From assembly GCA_026210745.1 (NCBI GenBank), contig CP110632.1:4401001-4465000 (forward strand): a stretch of DNA of 64,000 nt, in the 5' to 3' direction. Made by a program: the position numbers and the translations under genes. The notes below the pieces were generated by a model. That model worked only from the letters and a program-made list of their open reading frames with translations, did no database searches and was not told the origin of the DNA. This stretch comes from Exobasidium rhododendri. Lineage: Eukaryota; Basidiomycota; Exobasidiomycetes; Exobasidiales; Exobasidiaceae. Shown piece after piece: positions 29,801-40,297 of this stretch. Position 1 is the stretch's first letter. Each line of letters begins with the position of its first letter.

Positions 29801-30983
29801 GAAGGACACGCTTCCACCTCTGCCGGTCCTGACCCCTCCTCTGGGCCTACAGGGAGTAGGAAATGGCACTGTCCCAGCTTCAGCTTTCTCCAAGTCTAGG
29901 TACAGTCCCGTGGGTGTAGAGGGAAAGGAGGCTAATTCGTCAAGGAGCCGTCCAGCGTTTGGTCAAGTAGCGAGCAGTGCAGACATCCCTCTGAGCAATA
30001 GAGCGACCTTGCAACGCAAGAACCATCAAAGAGATGCCGATTGGACCACTTCCGCGACGACGGAGGGACATGAGATTGCAGCCGAGTCATCATCGAGGAG
30101 TAGTATGGCAAGCAGCAGTGCTTCTATACCATTTCGTCGTTCGTCGAGTGCTACAAAGCATGAGAACCATCACGACACGCCTGAGCCGCTCGACAAAGTG
30201 ACTGAGCCAAGCACACGGGCGGCGCAGGGCGAAGGAGGAGAAGAAGTGGTGCAAAAGTATACATTGACCGACGAACCAATCCTACTCGACGGCGCCAGAT
30301 CAGGACCTCTGAGGAACAGCTCCACCAATAGCAACCGGACGAAGGGCGTCGTTCGGAGTAAGCGAACCTTCTCAGCTGGTAAGCGAGAACGAAATTCGGG
30401 CAGCAGAAATTCACAGGGACATCGTTCGGAAGGATCAGGCAGTACTGATCTTGTCAACGATGGCAGTAATCTCACGTCGAGGGGAGGACGAGAATCTCTG
30501 AGACTCGGTACAATTGATAATGAAGTGAAGAACATTAAAGGTCTTCATATTCAGCCCAATTTGACAGTCAGTGTGACCAAGCCGGAGGTCGTTTCACCAG
30601 GCATACCGTCCCCAGGGCCAGACGCTGGCAAGCTGTTACCAGCAGAAGAATTACTCCTTCGCTTGCAACTGGACAACGGGTTTAGTGGTGGAGAATCGAG
30701 TGGAATGGAAGAGGAGGAGGGTATGGTAAGAAGGACAAAGCAAGACTATCTTCTGAGTCGATGTCGTGAAAAGGATGGGGACGGGGTGCACAAGCAACTC
30801 CCTGCTTTCCTACACAGTAATACTGAAGGAGATGATGTCGACGAAATCTTTGCGAGGGACGGCATGGCAGCCATAGGAAACGCTTTGGCCTTTGCAAGTG
30901 ACGGGGAGGAGGAAGAAGTGGAGGAAGGAGGCGAGGAAGGAGGCGAGGAAGGAGGCGAGGAAGGAGGGAGGGAGCATCTATGA
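26896..30983 (+). CDS. TBC1D13-like Rab GTPase-activating protein with long disordered tail
   Basis: TBC-domain RabGAP most similar in block order to TBC1D13. Exons 26896-27186 and 27267-30983 give 1335 aa. The N-terminal block reads GWLRAQAWRVLLGYLSPEKS. The arginine finger lies in IYRDLSRSR (IxxDxxR motif) and the glutamine finger in GYVQGMNEV (YxQ motif). ADAFWCFSALIGDVRDLYD, YYSFRWLACLVSTELALPS and VWDAILAES follow, with a Ser/Glu-rich insert between the two finger motifs. The domain ends near residue 620. The remaining roughly 700 residues are Ser/Pro/Thr-rich and probably disordered, ending in Glu/Gly repeats (30927-30966). Animal TBC1D13 is about 400 aa, so the tail is a fungal addition. 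Its target Rab cannot be read from sequence. Confidence 0.87.
30927..30966 (+). repeat. 12-bp tandem repeat, coding Glu-Glu-Gly-Gly
   Basis: A unit of GGAGGCGAGGAA is repeated about 3.3 times at the 3' end of the RabGAP coding region. It is in frame, so copy-number change would alter the tail by multiples of four residues. Confidence 0.85.
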
Positions 30984-31555
30984 CGACAGTCGCAGGATGC
31001 CCGGTGGGAAGCACTGCCAAGTTCGCTGCAAGGACTTCGATAGCGATGAACCCTTCTTCTGCTGTATATTATGTTCTCCACGGGTCTCAATCAATCTGAT
31101 GGCTCCTGTCGTACTTCTTCTCATTCATATGCGCTTGACAATCGTTCTCGTAGGGGTACACACTGTCGTAAAAGAGTATCTCTTTCATCCGATCAAGACA
31201 GCGACATTTAGTGTGGGTAGTGTCTTGGAGAATATTAAGTTTATCATTGAGTTGTGAATTACAGAACCAAAAGGTCTTGATGTACAGGTACATGCTGATC
31301 ACGACAGGAGAAGAAAATTGCACAACAAGGTAGGTGTGGAAGGCGGGACGGTAGGTGAAAGCGGACCCTCGAGGCCATGATCGACAAAAGAGAGAGAGAG
31401 AGAGTGAGTGTGAGAGTATGAAAGCCAGGTTGATTAAGAAGATCGTTGTGGTAAGACTGAAGTGATGTTGCTGACTCTACCCTAGTGCTCATGTTCCCCG
31501 CCTCCTGTGATGAGCAGATCGTCTAGATGTGCATCCGCACGAAGAAACTTCTCTC
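30984..31555. other. Convergent intergenic region
   Basis: 3' flanks of the RabGAP and PDE1 genes. A (GA)n run lies at about 31389-31404. No gene was recognised. Confidence 0.5.
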
Positions 31556-33635
31556 TCAGCACTCTATTCTCATCCCTTGTTTTGCCATGACGAATCGGAC
31601 ACCCAGCCCGGCCTCTTCTTCGATCTCCACCAACTCCTCCAGGATTCTTTCTTGCATGGTGCGAGGATCCACGAGGCGTTCTTGAGCATCGAAATGAGCA
31701 CCATTCACACCCTCTCCGTCGTCCGTCTTGGCGGCAGTAGTGGGTGATGTTGCCGGTGCGCAGTACGAAGGAAACAGTGCCGTCTTGACGTGAATGATGA
31801 CGATGCTCAAACCAGTCAAAGTATCACGCAACTCTGCATCACTGGTGTGATTCGCTGCTGCCGCTGCGAACGGTGATGCAGGGATGGAAAGCGTATGCGC
31901 CGACGCAGATGGTGTATATCGTGGCCCTTCCTTTGATGGGCTATCATCGCTCAATGACAATGCAGCGGGTGTCGAATGCTTCTGTTTTCGGCTTCTCTGT
32001 CGCTTCTTCTCGACCAAGACTAATCGTGACAGACTCCTCAGCTCGTCGAACAAAAAGTTGACTGACAGATGACCATAGAGATGTTCTGTGGGATGCGCAG
32101 CCTTGACGATGGATCAAATATACTTCAGCCCACAGTGTCCTTCGGCATTCTCTCATATATTTCCCCGTCTCTTACTCACTGGAAAACTGCACTCGAGGAA
32201 TATCGTATTCAAGTTCCCTTCAACGTACTTCAGAGCAGCATGGGTCCACACCTTTTTGTTTCTGGGACTTTGGCTGATACTGTCTGGTTCCACATCACCG
32301 AAGAAGAGGACATCTTTGCCAGTCTGCGTATTAGTGATGAAGAAGGCCGTCGAGTCGAGCGCTGGAGGAGAAGGAGAATGCCTGTGACTGATCGTAACAT
32401 GCTTTGGAGGTGTTGCATTCTCAGACGTGACGACGGTCTCTTTTGATAGCGGGTCCACATCTGAATCTTCAACAACGTGCTCTGAACCGAGGGCAGTCTT
32501 TGGTCGTCGAGATTTTGATCCCTTCGATCGAGTAGTCACCATGGAGGGAGCAGTGGGGAATTTGTAGGAGTCTCCTTCCGCTTCATCATCCTCTTCGATG
32601 CGACTCTTCTCCATCTTTGCCGCTAATGACTTCTCTGGTGCGAACGGACTGTTGAACACCGGTCTATCTCCCATCGGGGCGTAGTTTCTCTCGATTGGGG
32701 ATATAGAGTGCGAATTCGTGAACAGACCATTGGTGGGGAGTGAGTATCGCTTGCTGAAATACCCTTGAGGCATATTGAAGACAGGAGTCGGCGTCGGTGG
32801 CGCAGGAGGAACAGAAGGGTTGAGGCCATGACTAAGGGCAAAAGAGAGAACTGAAAAGCCTTCATCGACCTTGGCACCTATTTGATTCTCCAGTCTGTCA
32901 TATGTGAGAATGTAGCAAAGGATGATGGATAGCAATTAGCTTCGATTCCCCCAATGAGAAAAAAACAGCGTGTCATGGAAGGACTCACACTTTCAAGAGG
33001 TAGACTGCGGATGGACCATCGTCTGTAAAGCTCGCCAATTTTGGCCATATCTTTCCGTTGAAGACCTCCAGGAGATTCTCCAGCGTAGGTCTCAAACCAT
33101 AGACATTCTTCTTCCCAGGGAGACTGGCACAGCCTAATATCATTCCCAGGATGTGATCGAGATGAGCGTGCGATATGATGAAGGAGTGAGCAAAGCTGGC
33201 CAGATAACCTGCACGAAGAGCTGCATTCTGATGAGGGAAGTCAACATCGGCAAAAGCAGAGTCAGGTCCGACGTCTTCCATTATGCGGGTGAGGGCGCCA
33301 AGCCAAGAGCCTGATATGTGGGGGTTTTGAAAGAATGAGCAATTATGCCAGTGTCTGCCGATTGAGACAAGTACTGCCCGTCACTTACCTCCTTCTACGA
33401 CAACAGCACCTTCAGACCATTCTCGATGAGCTGGTTTGAGCATATAGCACGAGCAGTCACCCTCCAGCGGTCCACCTCCGACACCGAGACACACGAAGGT
33501 GAATGACGGCTCCTCATTCGGGGGATGGAGACGAGCATGTTGTGGGGGTGTAAAAGTGGAAGGACCCCTACTAGAGCTAGGCTCTACACGATACTCTACA
33601 CCACTTGCAGCTGTACTGGGTAGAATATTAGTCAT
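31556..33635 (-). CDS. PDE1: Class II (low-affinity) cAMP phosphodiesterase
   Basis: Class II 3',5'-cyclic-nucleotide phosphodiesterase (PF02112, metallo-beta-lactamase fold) that hydrolyses cAMP and dampens PKA signalling. Exons 33635-33389, 33310-32989, 32894-32180 and 32101-31556 give 609 aa. The N-terminal block has FVCLGVGGGPLEGDCSCYML. The metal-binding signature is ISHAHLDHILGM at about residue 129. FFGDVEPDSIS carries a conserved Asp, and LNTIFLECSFP followed by HPTEHLYGHLS carries later metal-site residues. Ser/Pro-rich inserts make it longer than yeast Pde1 (369 aa). The fourth exon uses an AAG acceptor at 32102-32104, chosen because it is the join that restores the ECSFP-to-GHLS family spacing in frame. 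Confidence 0.87.
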
Positions 33636-33792
33636 CTTCTGCGATGATTTGCCGTAATAGAAACTTGCGTGGACTTTGTGCTGGTGACCCTTTCTCCTAA
33701 AGAGCGGCAGCTGAAGGCAAGTGTGGTGTACGTAACGGAGCTAGTATACTACTGAGAATGGTGTGCTATAAGATCTACCAGCGCATTCTCAA

Positions 33793-34073
33793 ATGACCTT
33801 CAGTCCTGTTCCTCCTCCTCGCTTTACTGCAGATTTGCTATCGGATCTTCCTATGCTCGAGGTATGGCTCAAGCCGACTATTCGATCGAATCAGACCACC
33901 TAGTCAGATGAGACTGGTGTTGGTGTTCGCAAGGTGTGGAGAACGACTGGAACGAGCGTCTCCCCTTCGTGTACGAGAGGCAGGCCAAAGTACGATTGTT
34001 GTGCGCCGCGTATAGAAATGGCCAGGTCTTTTCTTCGTTGAGAGTGCTGCTTCTGCTGATGGCGGGAGGGTAA
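33793..34073 (+). CDS. Possible small spliced gene, unknown product
   Basis: A plus-strand candidate begins at ATG 33793, divergent from PDE1 by 157 bp. Exon 33793-33861 (ending SDLPMLE before GTATGG) can join exon 33942 onward in frame, giving DWNERLPFVYERQAKVRLL and a hydrophobic SSLRVLLLLMAGG. As drawn it stops at TAA 34071-34073 (66 aa). That TAA sits inside a consensus GTAAGT donor, so the real gene may continue into further exons. The peptide looks protein-like, but I recognise no family. The acceptor (GGAG) is weak. A non-coding transcript or chance ORF is possible. Confidence 0.35.
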
Positions 34074-35772
34074 GTAGGTAGAGTGTTGGCCGTCGTAAGG
34101 GAGGAGTAACACAGGTCAGGCGAGTGTATCTGTAGGTGCTGCAAATAGCTGTAAATATTAGAGACAGCACCCAATCTGGTCTGGTCTGGCCCAGGCTACT
34201 GCTATGTTTATATCCCCGACAGCCTGGAAAGCGAACAACAAGGGATAGTATTCGAAGACGTGAGGCATTGAAATCGAAAGGGGGGGTTATAGAGGAGTCT
34301 CGAGGTAAATGAAAGGGGGAATTACAGTGTACAGTACCTGTACTTGTATCGTCTGTAGAATAAGCTGGAACGGCTGCCTATACTCTACTCCGTCCACTTT
34401 CTTTTCTGCCCTTTGATTTTCCTTTTCGATCGTGTAGTAGTTGTTGTTGTTGTTGTTGGCTCCTCTCATAATTCTTCCAAAGTCGCGCCGTTGAATCTGA
34501 AACAAAAGTTGGCAAGGAAATTAAAGGCAGGATAGCAATACGATGTGATTAGAACAAATGCTATTGTCAACGTCGGTTGAATAGAAAGGTATCAGGCAGA
34601 GCAACACAACGCGTGCACGAAGTATAAAAATCGCTACTACAAGATTATGGGAAAAGTAATCGGCAGATATAGATTTGAAGGGCGACAAAAAGCCACACAA
34701 AAAAATCTACAAATCGACGCTATGAACGCGTATCTATCTTCTGATACATTCCTTGATTTTCCCATCAATTCCACTTTTACACTCTAGAGGACACTTTCCA
34801 CTATCAATTTGCCGGCCAGTTCGTGGGAAACCTCGCGGAGACGGGAGTGTGAGTCAGATTGCATGTTAATCTACAAGGTCGATCGGGACGCTCTAGGCGA
34901 AGGAGTGCGACCAGCAAAAATGACATCATCATCGTGATGACGAGGGCGAGACTTTCGCCAGTGCTGTGCACGGTGAAGAGACGTAGAGATGCTGTATGCC
35001 GTCCTCTCTGCCATGCCAGCACTCTTTGATGCTCTTGGTGAGACTACATGAAGAACACCAAATGAAGCAAGGATTGAAGATGAGGCTAGGGCAGGAAGAT
35101 GTCAAGCGTGCAGAAATGGCTGCCCTCGCTACGGAGTATGCTGAGAGGAGTGGAGAGTAGAGTACGGCTGAAGCACGACGCATTTGATTAGCACCATCCG
35201 GCATGCTTTGCAAGCGATCTTTGCAGATGGGGAGAGCAGCGTCCCGTTCAATGGGCTCAAATGATGCCTCACGTATCCCTCCAAGGAACCATGCTTCGAG
35301 TGGCTGGAAAGGTCATTATAGATCACTTGACGGGCCTGCCTTCTTGTCTTCCATACACCCTCCTCGTCTCTTCTCCACACAAAAAGTTGCCTGCGTGAAA
35401 ATAATCTCAGATCATGATTTGCGTCGCTCATCCTCGACATGCGCTGCAATAGCGGATAGTCTCCTCAACCTCTTTGCCTGCTTGTCCACGTATGCACCTC
35501 AAACCCCTACCTGCTTGTCTACGTTTCTTCAATCTCCCGTACCCGACGCACAGCCGAAAAACACGAAACGGTCGAGGTTTGGCGTCGCTCACAACGCCGA
35601 GACCTGCCTTTTGGAAAGGACTCTTAGTCCACACCTTGCGCAACACCTTTGACTGGTGCAGCCGAGAAAAAGTGACAAGCTTTCTCACGGACCTGCTGTC
35701 CGCGTTGCCACTGGAGGAGATCGAGCCGTCATGACCCTTTCTCTTGTTCACGACTACCTCGCTACGTAGACA
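34074..35772. other. Gene-poor region upstream of secreted multi-module gene
   Basis: About 1.7 kb without a convincing intact gene. It contains a (TTG)n microsatellite at 34441-34458, several A/T-rich runs, and a possible relic of the neighbouring secreted family at 35062-35160 (listed separately). ORFs of about 60-150 codons at 35129-35805 on both strands lack recognisable protein character. Confidence 0.5.
35062..35160 (+). pseudogene. Possible relic of the secreted helical-module family
   Basis: This short open segment translates to a helical, charged peptide (GLKMRLGQEDVKRAEM, then AALATEYAERSGE and a stop). It lines up by eye with module sequences of the intact genes at 35773-37550 (LRLRIGEVEHVKEKKVM ... 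LLAIEIG) and 55464-56627 (RLRCAKVAIDRVAME ... LAKELG). No signal peptide or full exon structure surrounds it. The match is short and could be coincidence. Confidence 0.3.
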
Positions 35773-37550
35773 ATGAAGTGGCAAGCGAGTCTTTTGCTCG
35801 TGCAATTGGCATCAACTTTCGCCCTTCCCGTCCAGCCGGAGCACATCAACCTCACACCTCAAGCCACACCTGAGGCGTATGACGTCGAGACAGGTCAAAT
35901 CCCACCGCTCTCGCATCGCCCTGAGGTACGTTATCGTGGCGCGATCGACGAGGAAGTAGTGGGTGGTGCGACCACTTCAGCCAAGATCAATTGTATCATA
36001 GCCGATCTTGCCTCTTCAGTGAGCGAACAGGAAAGGAAGAAGATCCGCGAAAGATTCTTGGGAGGGGCCAGTAAGTGTCAGCAGATGTGACACCAAGGCT
36101 GTAATCGTCAACGCCATTTTCCCCCTTCTCTTCCCTCCAGTGACCTTTCAAGCCATCGGCTCTAGTGTTGCCCGTAAACTTCGCCTTCGAATAGGGGAAG
36201 TCGAACATGTCAAGGAGAAGAAAGTGATGTCAAGGTACTATAAACTCCTTGCAATCGAGATAGGCGCAATCAGTAGGGAAGAGATTGAAGAGAGAGAAGC
36301 GGCATTCGACAAAGGGAAAAGCAAAACCATGACAGCATATTGGGCAAGCAGAAGAGAGTCAAAGGAGATCAGAGAGAAAAAGCTTGAGTCTCAGAAGAGT
36401 CGATATTACGAAGGATTGGGTGAGTGTGGCAGGCAGCAAGCACAGACACAGATGGCAGACGTTTGACCCCTCCTTTTACTCGAAGCTTTGACCGCAGCTC
36501 TTGGGACTAGCACGATGAACCTGATCAAGAAAGAGTTGAGGCAGAGCCTGGGCACCGAGCAATTAAGCCCGCACGACATCAAAGGAGCAACCGAAGCTTA
36601 CGCCATTGAGAACGGGATTACAACAAGGGAGGATCTAGAGATCATCAAAGCCAAGAGGAGAATGAAAGGGAATCGAGGTGCGAGCAGCAGCGGCGCTGCG
36701 GACGAATCTGATCGTGAGACTCTGTTCAATACGCTTTTGCAACGATACCAACAAGAACATCAGGAACATGATCGAGCTACTCCGTCGTCTTCTCACACAG
36801 GTCGCAAGGAGAGAAGAAAATTGAAGGGAATCGCCACTCCAAAGACAAAGCACATTGAAGTCACTCCTACAACAGGCGAAGGCGCCGGAATTAGCGTGCG
36901 TATCAGTCGCTCCGAGGAGAGCTTGAAGGAGCTGCTGTCTCAAAATCACTGTGAGTCGGCGCAGAGTGTCACTTACTGTACAGCAGTTGACCTTTTTTCC
37001 TCTTTCTAACCCGATGCCAGCAATGTCGAGGGTGTTTGGCGACCACGATTCAGCACAAGTGAGAGTAAAGCGTGTCAATGCAGGCCTGCCGATCGGCGTT
37101 ACAGATATGGCAAGACACTTGAACAACATCGCCCTCCACATGGGCTTGCTCACCGAGGAGCAACTAAAGCAGAGAGAGCAGAGACGAGGCCAGAGGAGTG
37201 CCTTCGATGGGTGTCCTCCAGCAGATGAAAAGGGCAAGGAGAAGAAAAAGAAGAAGAAGAGGAGCGATAGAAAGATCACCTTTCATCCAGGTCAGTCGAG
37301 CTTGTCCTTGGCCGACATATCGCCAGAGCATGAGAATGTCTCCTCACAGGCGACAGGCAACCAAGAGCCACACAGTACCGGTGCACAGCAAGATGTAGGA
37401 CTCGAAAGCGAGGACCTCTATCGCCCCGATCTTACCACTACGTCCCTCTACCCCTCTTCTCCACCCCCGTTCTCTTGGACAGACTGGCATCCCGCATATG
37501 ATTATGTCTACCAGTCTCCACCCGAGTCGCCCCCCTTTTGGCTTCCCTGA
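35773..37550 (+). CDS. Secreted protein with exon-encoded helical modules (lineage-specific family)
   Basis: Predicted secreted protein of no recognised family. Exons 35773-36070, 36141-36419, 36498-36950 and 37021-37550 give 519 aa. The signal peptide is MKWQASLLLVQLASTFALPV. All three introns are phase 1, and each following exon starts a related helical module of about 50-60 residues. Endings include RYYKLLAIEIGAISREEIEE, EAYAIENGITTREDLEII and NNIALHMGLLTEEQLKQ. The end of exon 1 (IIADLASSVSEQERKKIRER) resembles the same place in the paralogue at 55464-56627. Basic Lys/Arg clusters follow the modules. The C-terminus is Pro/Tyr/Trp-rich (PSSPPPFSWTDWHP). There is no membrane anchor and few cysteines. 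An effector or wall-associated role is an inference only. Confidence 0.7.
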
Positions 37551-37670
37551 CTCTTTGCTCACAACATCGAAACACTCTTACTCAAGACGACGATCGAATG
37601 TAAATTTCATTACATTAGTGAGAGCATATGTGTGAATTGATTTGTATGTTACATGGCTTGACGCACGGCA

Positions 37671-39659
37671 TCACTTGTGCAGTGCTGCAATCGTGTTCTT
37701 ACGGCAATCTTTAAGGAAACTGACCAGGTCGGTTCCTCCTGTCCCTTTTGCTCCCTTTTCATTTTGAGTAGACTCATCAACAATGTCCGTTGATTTCTTG
37801 ACCAGATTGTCGCTGAGTCTGGTGTATTCTCGAGGGGGTGAAGTCTTCATCTGTGAAATGATGTAGAGTGTGGCAATCCGCATGTGTTCGTCGCGAAGGT
37901 GCTTGAGCGAGGTCAAGACGGAATTGTAGGACGCTCGAAGTGTTTCAACGGAGGAAGAGACAGCCTCACCGTCTTCACTTGTCATCAGAGCTCGAAGAGG
38001 GTGCCTTTCTCTCCCTTGGTCGGGAAGCTCTTCCTCACCTCCTTGCCCAACCTTGCCCTCTCTGTCCTGAACCTCTTCAACAAAAGAGATGTTTTTTAGA
38101 TGTGTTAGGAAGTTTCGATGATGGCCTGGCATGTAGAACTGCATCTTTTCCATAAAGGTCGCATTCTCTCGCTCGCTTGTACTGGCGCCTTCCCTCTCCT
38201 TCTTGGCGTGATCCACACCCAAGAAGACATCCAAGGAATGTATGAGCGAGCTTTGACCTGCACTAGGACCAGTAAAAACCTTTCGCTTGCCTCCATACTC
38301 ATGCACACCTTCGTAGACCCACCCCTTTTCACCAGTCACATCGTCCACAGCAGAATCGCCCCCATTGAACCAAGGTCGTATGCCCCAATAGAAAGTAGCA
38401 GGATCACAACCAAGGCGAACATCGTGAAGAAGTTGTGTGAGGTCTTCAATCACCTTGCCAAGTCGAGTGAGGTAGATGCTGATTCTGTGACGAGCAAGCG
38501 AATCGCCCACAAAAGCTTCATCGAGAGACCGTCGCATGAGCGTTAAAGCGGCAACGCCCTTCCTTTCGATGAGTAGCGAAGTCTTGAAGAAGTGCTCCTC
38601 AGAAGAAGTGTTGCTGAAAGTGGTGGTGATATAGACATTATCGTTGGTGAAGCCAAGAGAAGGATCTCGCAGATCCCAATTCCACAGCACTGTCGTTGCA
38701 TAGGTCAAGATTGGTGGAAGATCTAGTTGTGTTGACAAAGCCACCCAAGGTACAGCAATGGCAGCAGGAACAGTGAAAGTGTAGGTACCAACCCTTTCTT
38801 CTTTGTCGTCGATTGCATCTTGAGAGGGAGACGACCAGCTGGGAATCCAAGAGGAAGAAGGCAAAGGGGCCTTCGAGGCAGAAGGTTGACTATGGATGTA
38901 CAGATGCGCTAGCCACGACAAAACAAGGTGAGCTCGACGAGCAAAGCGAATGTCGGTAGTGATTTGTGGCGAGGGGTGTAACACAAGCATCTTTCGAATA
39001 CTCCTCCGCCACTCCCGGCATGCTCTTTTCTCTGTTTCGCTGACCCAAGCACCACCTCCACCGATACGTAAAGGTAGCGCTCTCGCTTTGTCTAGTGCGC
39101 ACTCCCAGAGCTCTTCCTCTATTCCCTCGAGCCGAGAGATAGGAGGTTGTGGAGGCAAGAACCCAGAGCGTACGTCGACGTCGAAATCCGCTGCGGCTAG
39201 TGTGGAGGTATCTGGCATGTACGGTCGAGGCTGCTGTCCGCCACTAAGCTGTCCAGCTTGACCCAGAAATGTTTGCGAAACATCGGAGGGGATGTGGGAC
39301 AGTAAGTCTCGATCTTCCGACGTGAGAGAGCCATTCGATTGAATCTCGTTGCCTCTTATTGGAACTCGCTGCGATGGCGTGGAAGTCTTCTCCCAGCAAG
39401 TCTCGTAAGATTGGCTGCTCTTGCTACCAGTGACGCTGTTGGCTCCATGACGGAGAGCGTTACTTGTCGATGCATAGACTGAGGTGGAAGAAAGAGGAAG
39501 TCCACCAGACTGAGCGAGGAAATGATCAGACGGAATTTCATAGTACGTCGTTGTCGAAGAGCTCGAGTCATCCCAATTCTTCATCATGTTCGCCACTCTT
39601 GAAGACGAAGATTCTTCTTGACGAGCCTTGCCCTTCGTAAGGTATGACAAGTGCGACAT
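37671..39659 (-). CDS. BNA2: Indoleamine 2,3-dioxygenase family protein
   Basis: Heme dioxygenase of the IDO family, which opens the indole ring of L-tryptophan to N-formylkynurenine, the first step of de novo NAD synthesis. Single exon, 662 aa; fungal IDOs are usually about 400-500 aa. The catalytic domain starts near residue 180. Blocks are LPPILTYATTVLWNWDLRDP, FYWGIRPWFNG, TGPSAGQSSLIHSLDVFLGV (about 463-482) and the heme-ligand region YMPGHHRNFL (about 509-518). The first roughly 180 residues are Ser/Thr-rich and probably disordered, with no mitochondrial leader, so the protein is likely cytosolic. The C-terminus is extended past the usual end. It is divergent from striatin. Confidence 0.88.
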   Translation of the reverse strand: MSHLSYLTKGKARQEESSSSRVANMMKNWDDSSSSTTTYYEIPSDHFLAQSGGLPLSSTSVYASTSNALRHGANSVTGSKSSQSYETCWEKTSTPSQRVPIRGNEIQSNGSLTSEDRDLLSHIPSDVSQTFLGQAGQLSGGQQPRPYMPDTSTLAAADFDVDVRSGFLPPQPPISRLEGIEEELWECALDKARALPLRIGGGGAWVSETEKRACREWRRSIRKMLVLHPSPQITTDIRFARRAHLVLSWLAHLYIHSQPSASKAPLPSSSWIPSWSSPSQDAIDDKEERVGTYTFTVPAAIAVPWVALSTQLDLPPILTYATTVLWNWDLRDPSLGFTNDNVYITTTFSNTSSEEHFFKTSLLIERKGVAALTLMRRSLDEAFVGDSLARHRISIYLTRLGKVIEDLTQLLHDVRLGCDPATFYWGIRPWFNGGDSAVDDVTGEKGWVYEGVHEYGGKRKVFTGPSAGQSSLIHSLDVFLGVDHAKKEREGASTSERENATFMEKMQFYMPGHHRNFLTHLKNISFVEEVQDREGKVGQGGEEELPDQGRERHPLRALMTSEDGEAVSSSVETLRASYNSVLTSLKHLRDEHMRIATLYIISQMKTSPPREYTRLSDNLVKKSTDIVDESTQNEKGAKGTGGTDLVSFLKDCRKNTIAALHK

Positions 39660-40297
39660 GTTGTGTGGTGTAATTTGTCGTTGGTGGTCAAGAGTTGGAG
39701 GACATCCGCCTTCCGTAGCTTACCGATACTGGCGGCAATTAATTACCATAAACAGTCGAAGTACAATCGAATTTCTCGCGCAACCTTCTCGAATACCCCC
39801 GGCCAGGCGTTTCCCGTCATCGGACCTAAGGGAGACAAGAAGATTACATGAAATCACGTGGCGTATGAAAGGCGGGGCTGCATTCGGTGGAGTCCTCGCG
39901 TGGTCTTCGTTGCGGAGATCTGGCACTGCGACTCGAATTGGACTGACTGGCATTATCGACGAAAGCCTGAAAGATGGAAAGGGTTAATTTGAAGGCAGGC
40001 CAGTCGAAGAAAGTGTCTGGCATCGTCGTCCAAGAGACGTGAGAGAAAGGCTTCAACAAAGGGGGTCAATCCGGGCAGCTTTCATACACAAGAGAAGGAG
40101 AGGTCGACCAGATCATTCTCTAGCACCACGAAAGTAGCCTCTTCGACACCGATCATTCGTCTCGGCTAATTCAAAGCTACCGAATCTCTATCGTCGTGAA
40201 GGTAGAAGATCACACCTTGCCTTGGTTTCTGTTGAGTTGACCTGTCAGCGAGGGTGACTTTCGGCTGGAGCAACCCAATCAGGTGTAGCAAGCCACT
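39660..40297. promoter_or_regulatory. Bidirectional promoter region, IDO / striatin
   Basis: A 638-bp gap between divergent starts. A TCACGTGGC site near 39853-39861 contains the E-box core CACGTG. No gene or repeat was recognised. Confidence 0.4.

Noticed and set aside
35203-35652. A 149-codon plus-strand ORF near the secreted multi-module gene
   Set aside because: No signal peptide, domain or family resemblance; overlapping ORFs on the other strand are equally long.
3111-39659. Kynurenine-pathway gene cluster (cyclase/formamidase-like gene plus IDO)
   Set aside because: The two genes are more than 30 kb apart with unrelated genes between, and the cyclase-family protein is not specifically the fungal arylformamidase (Bna7), which has a different fold.
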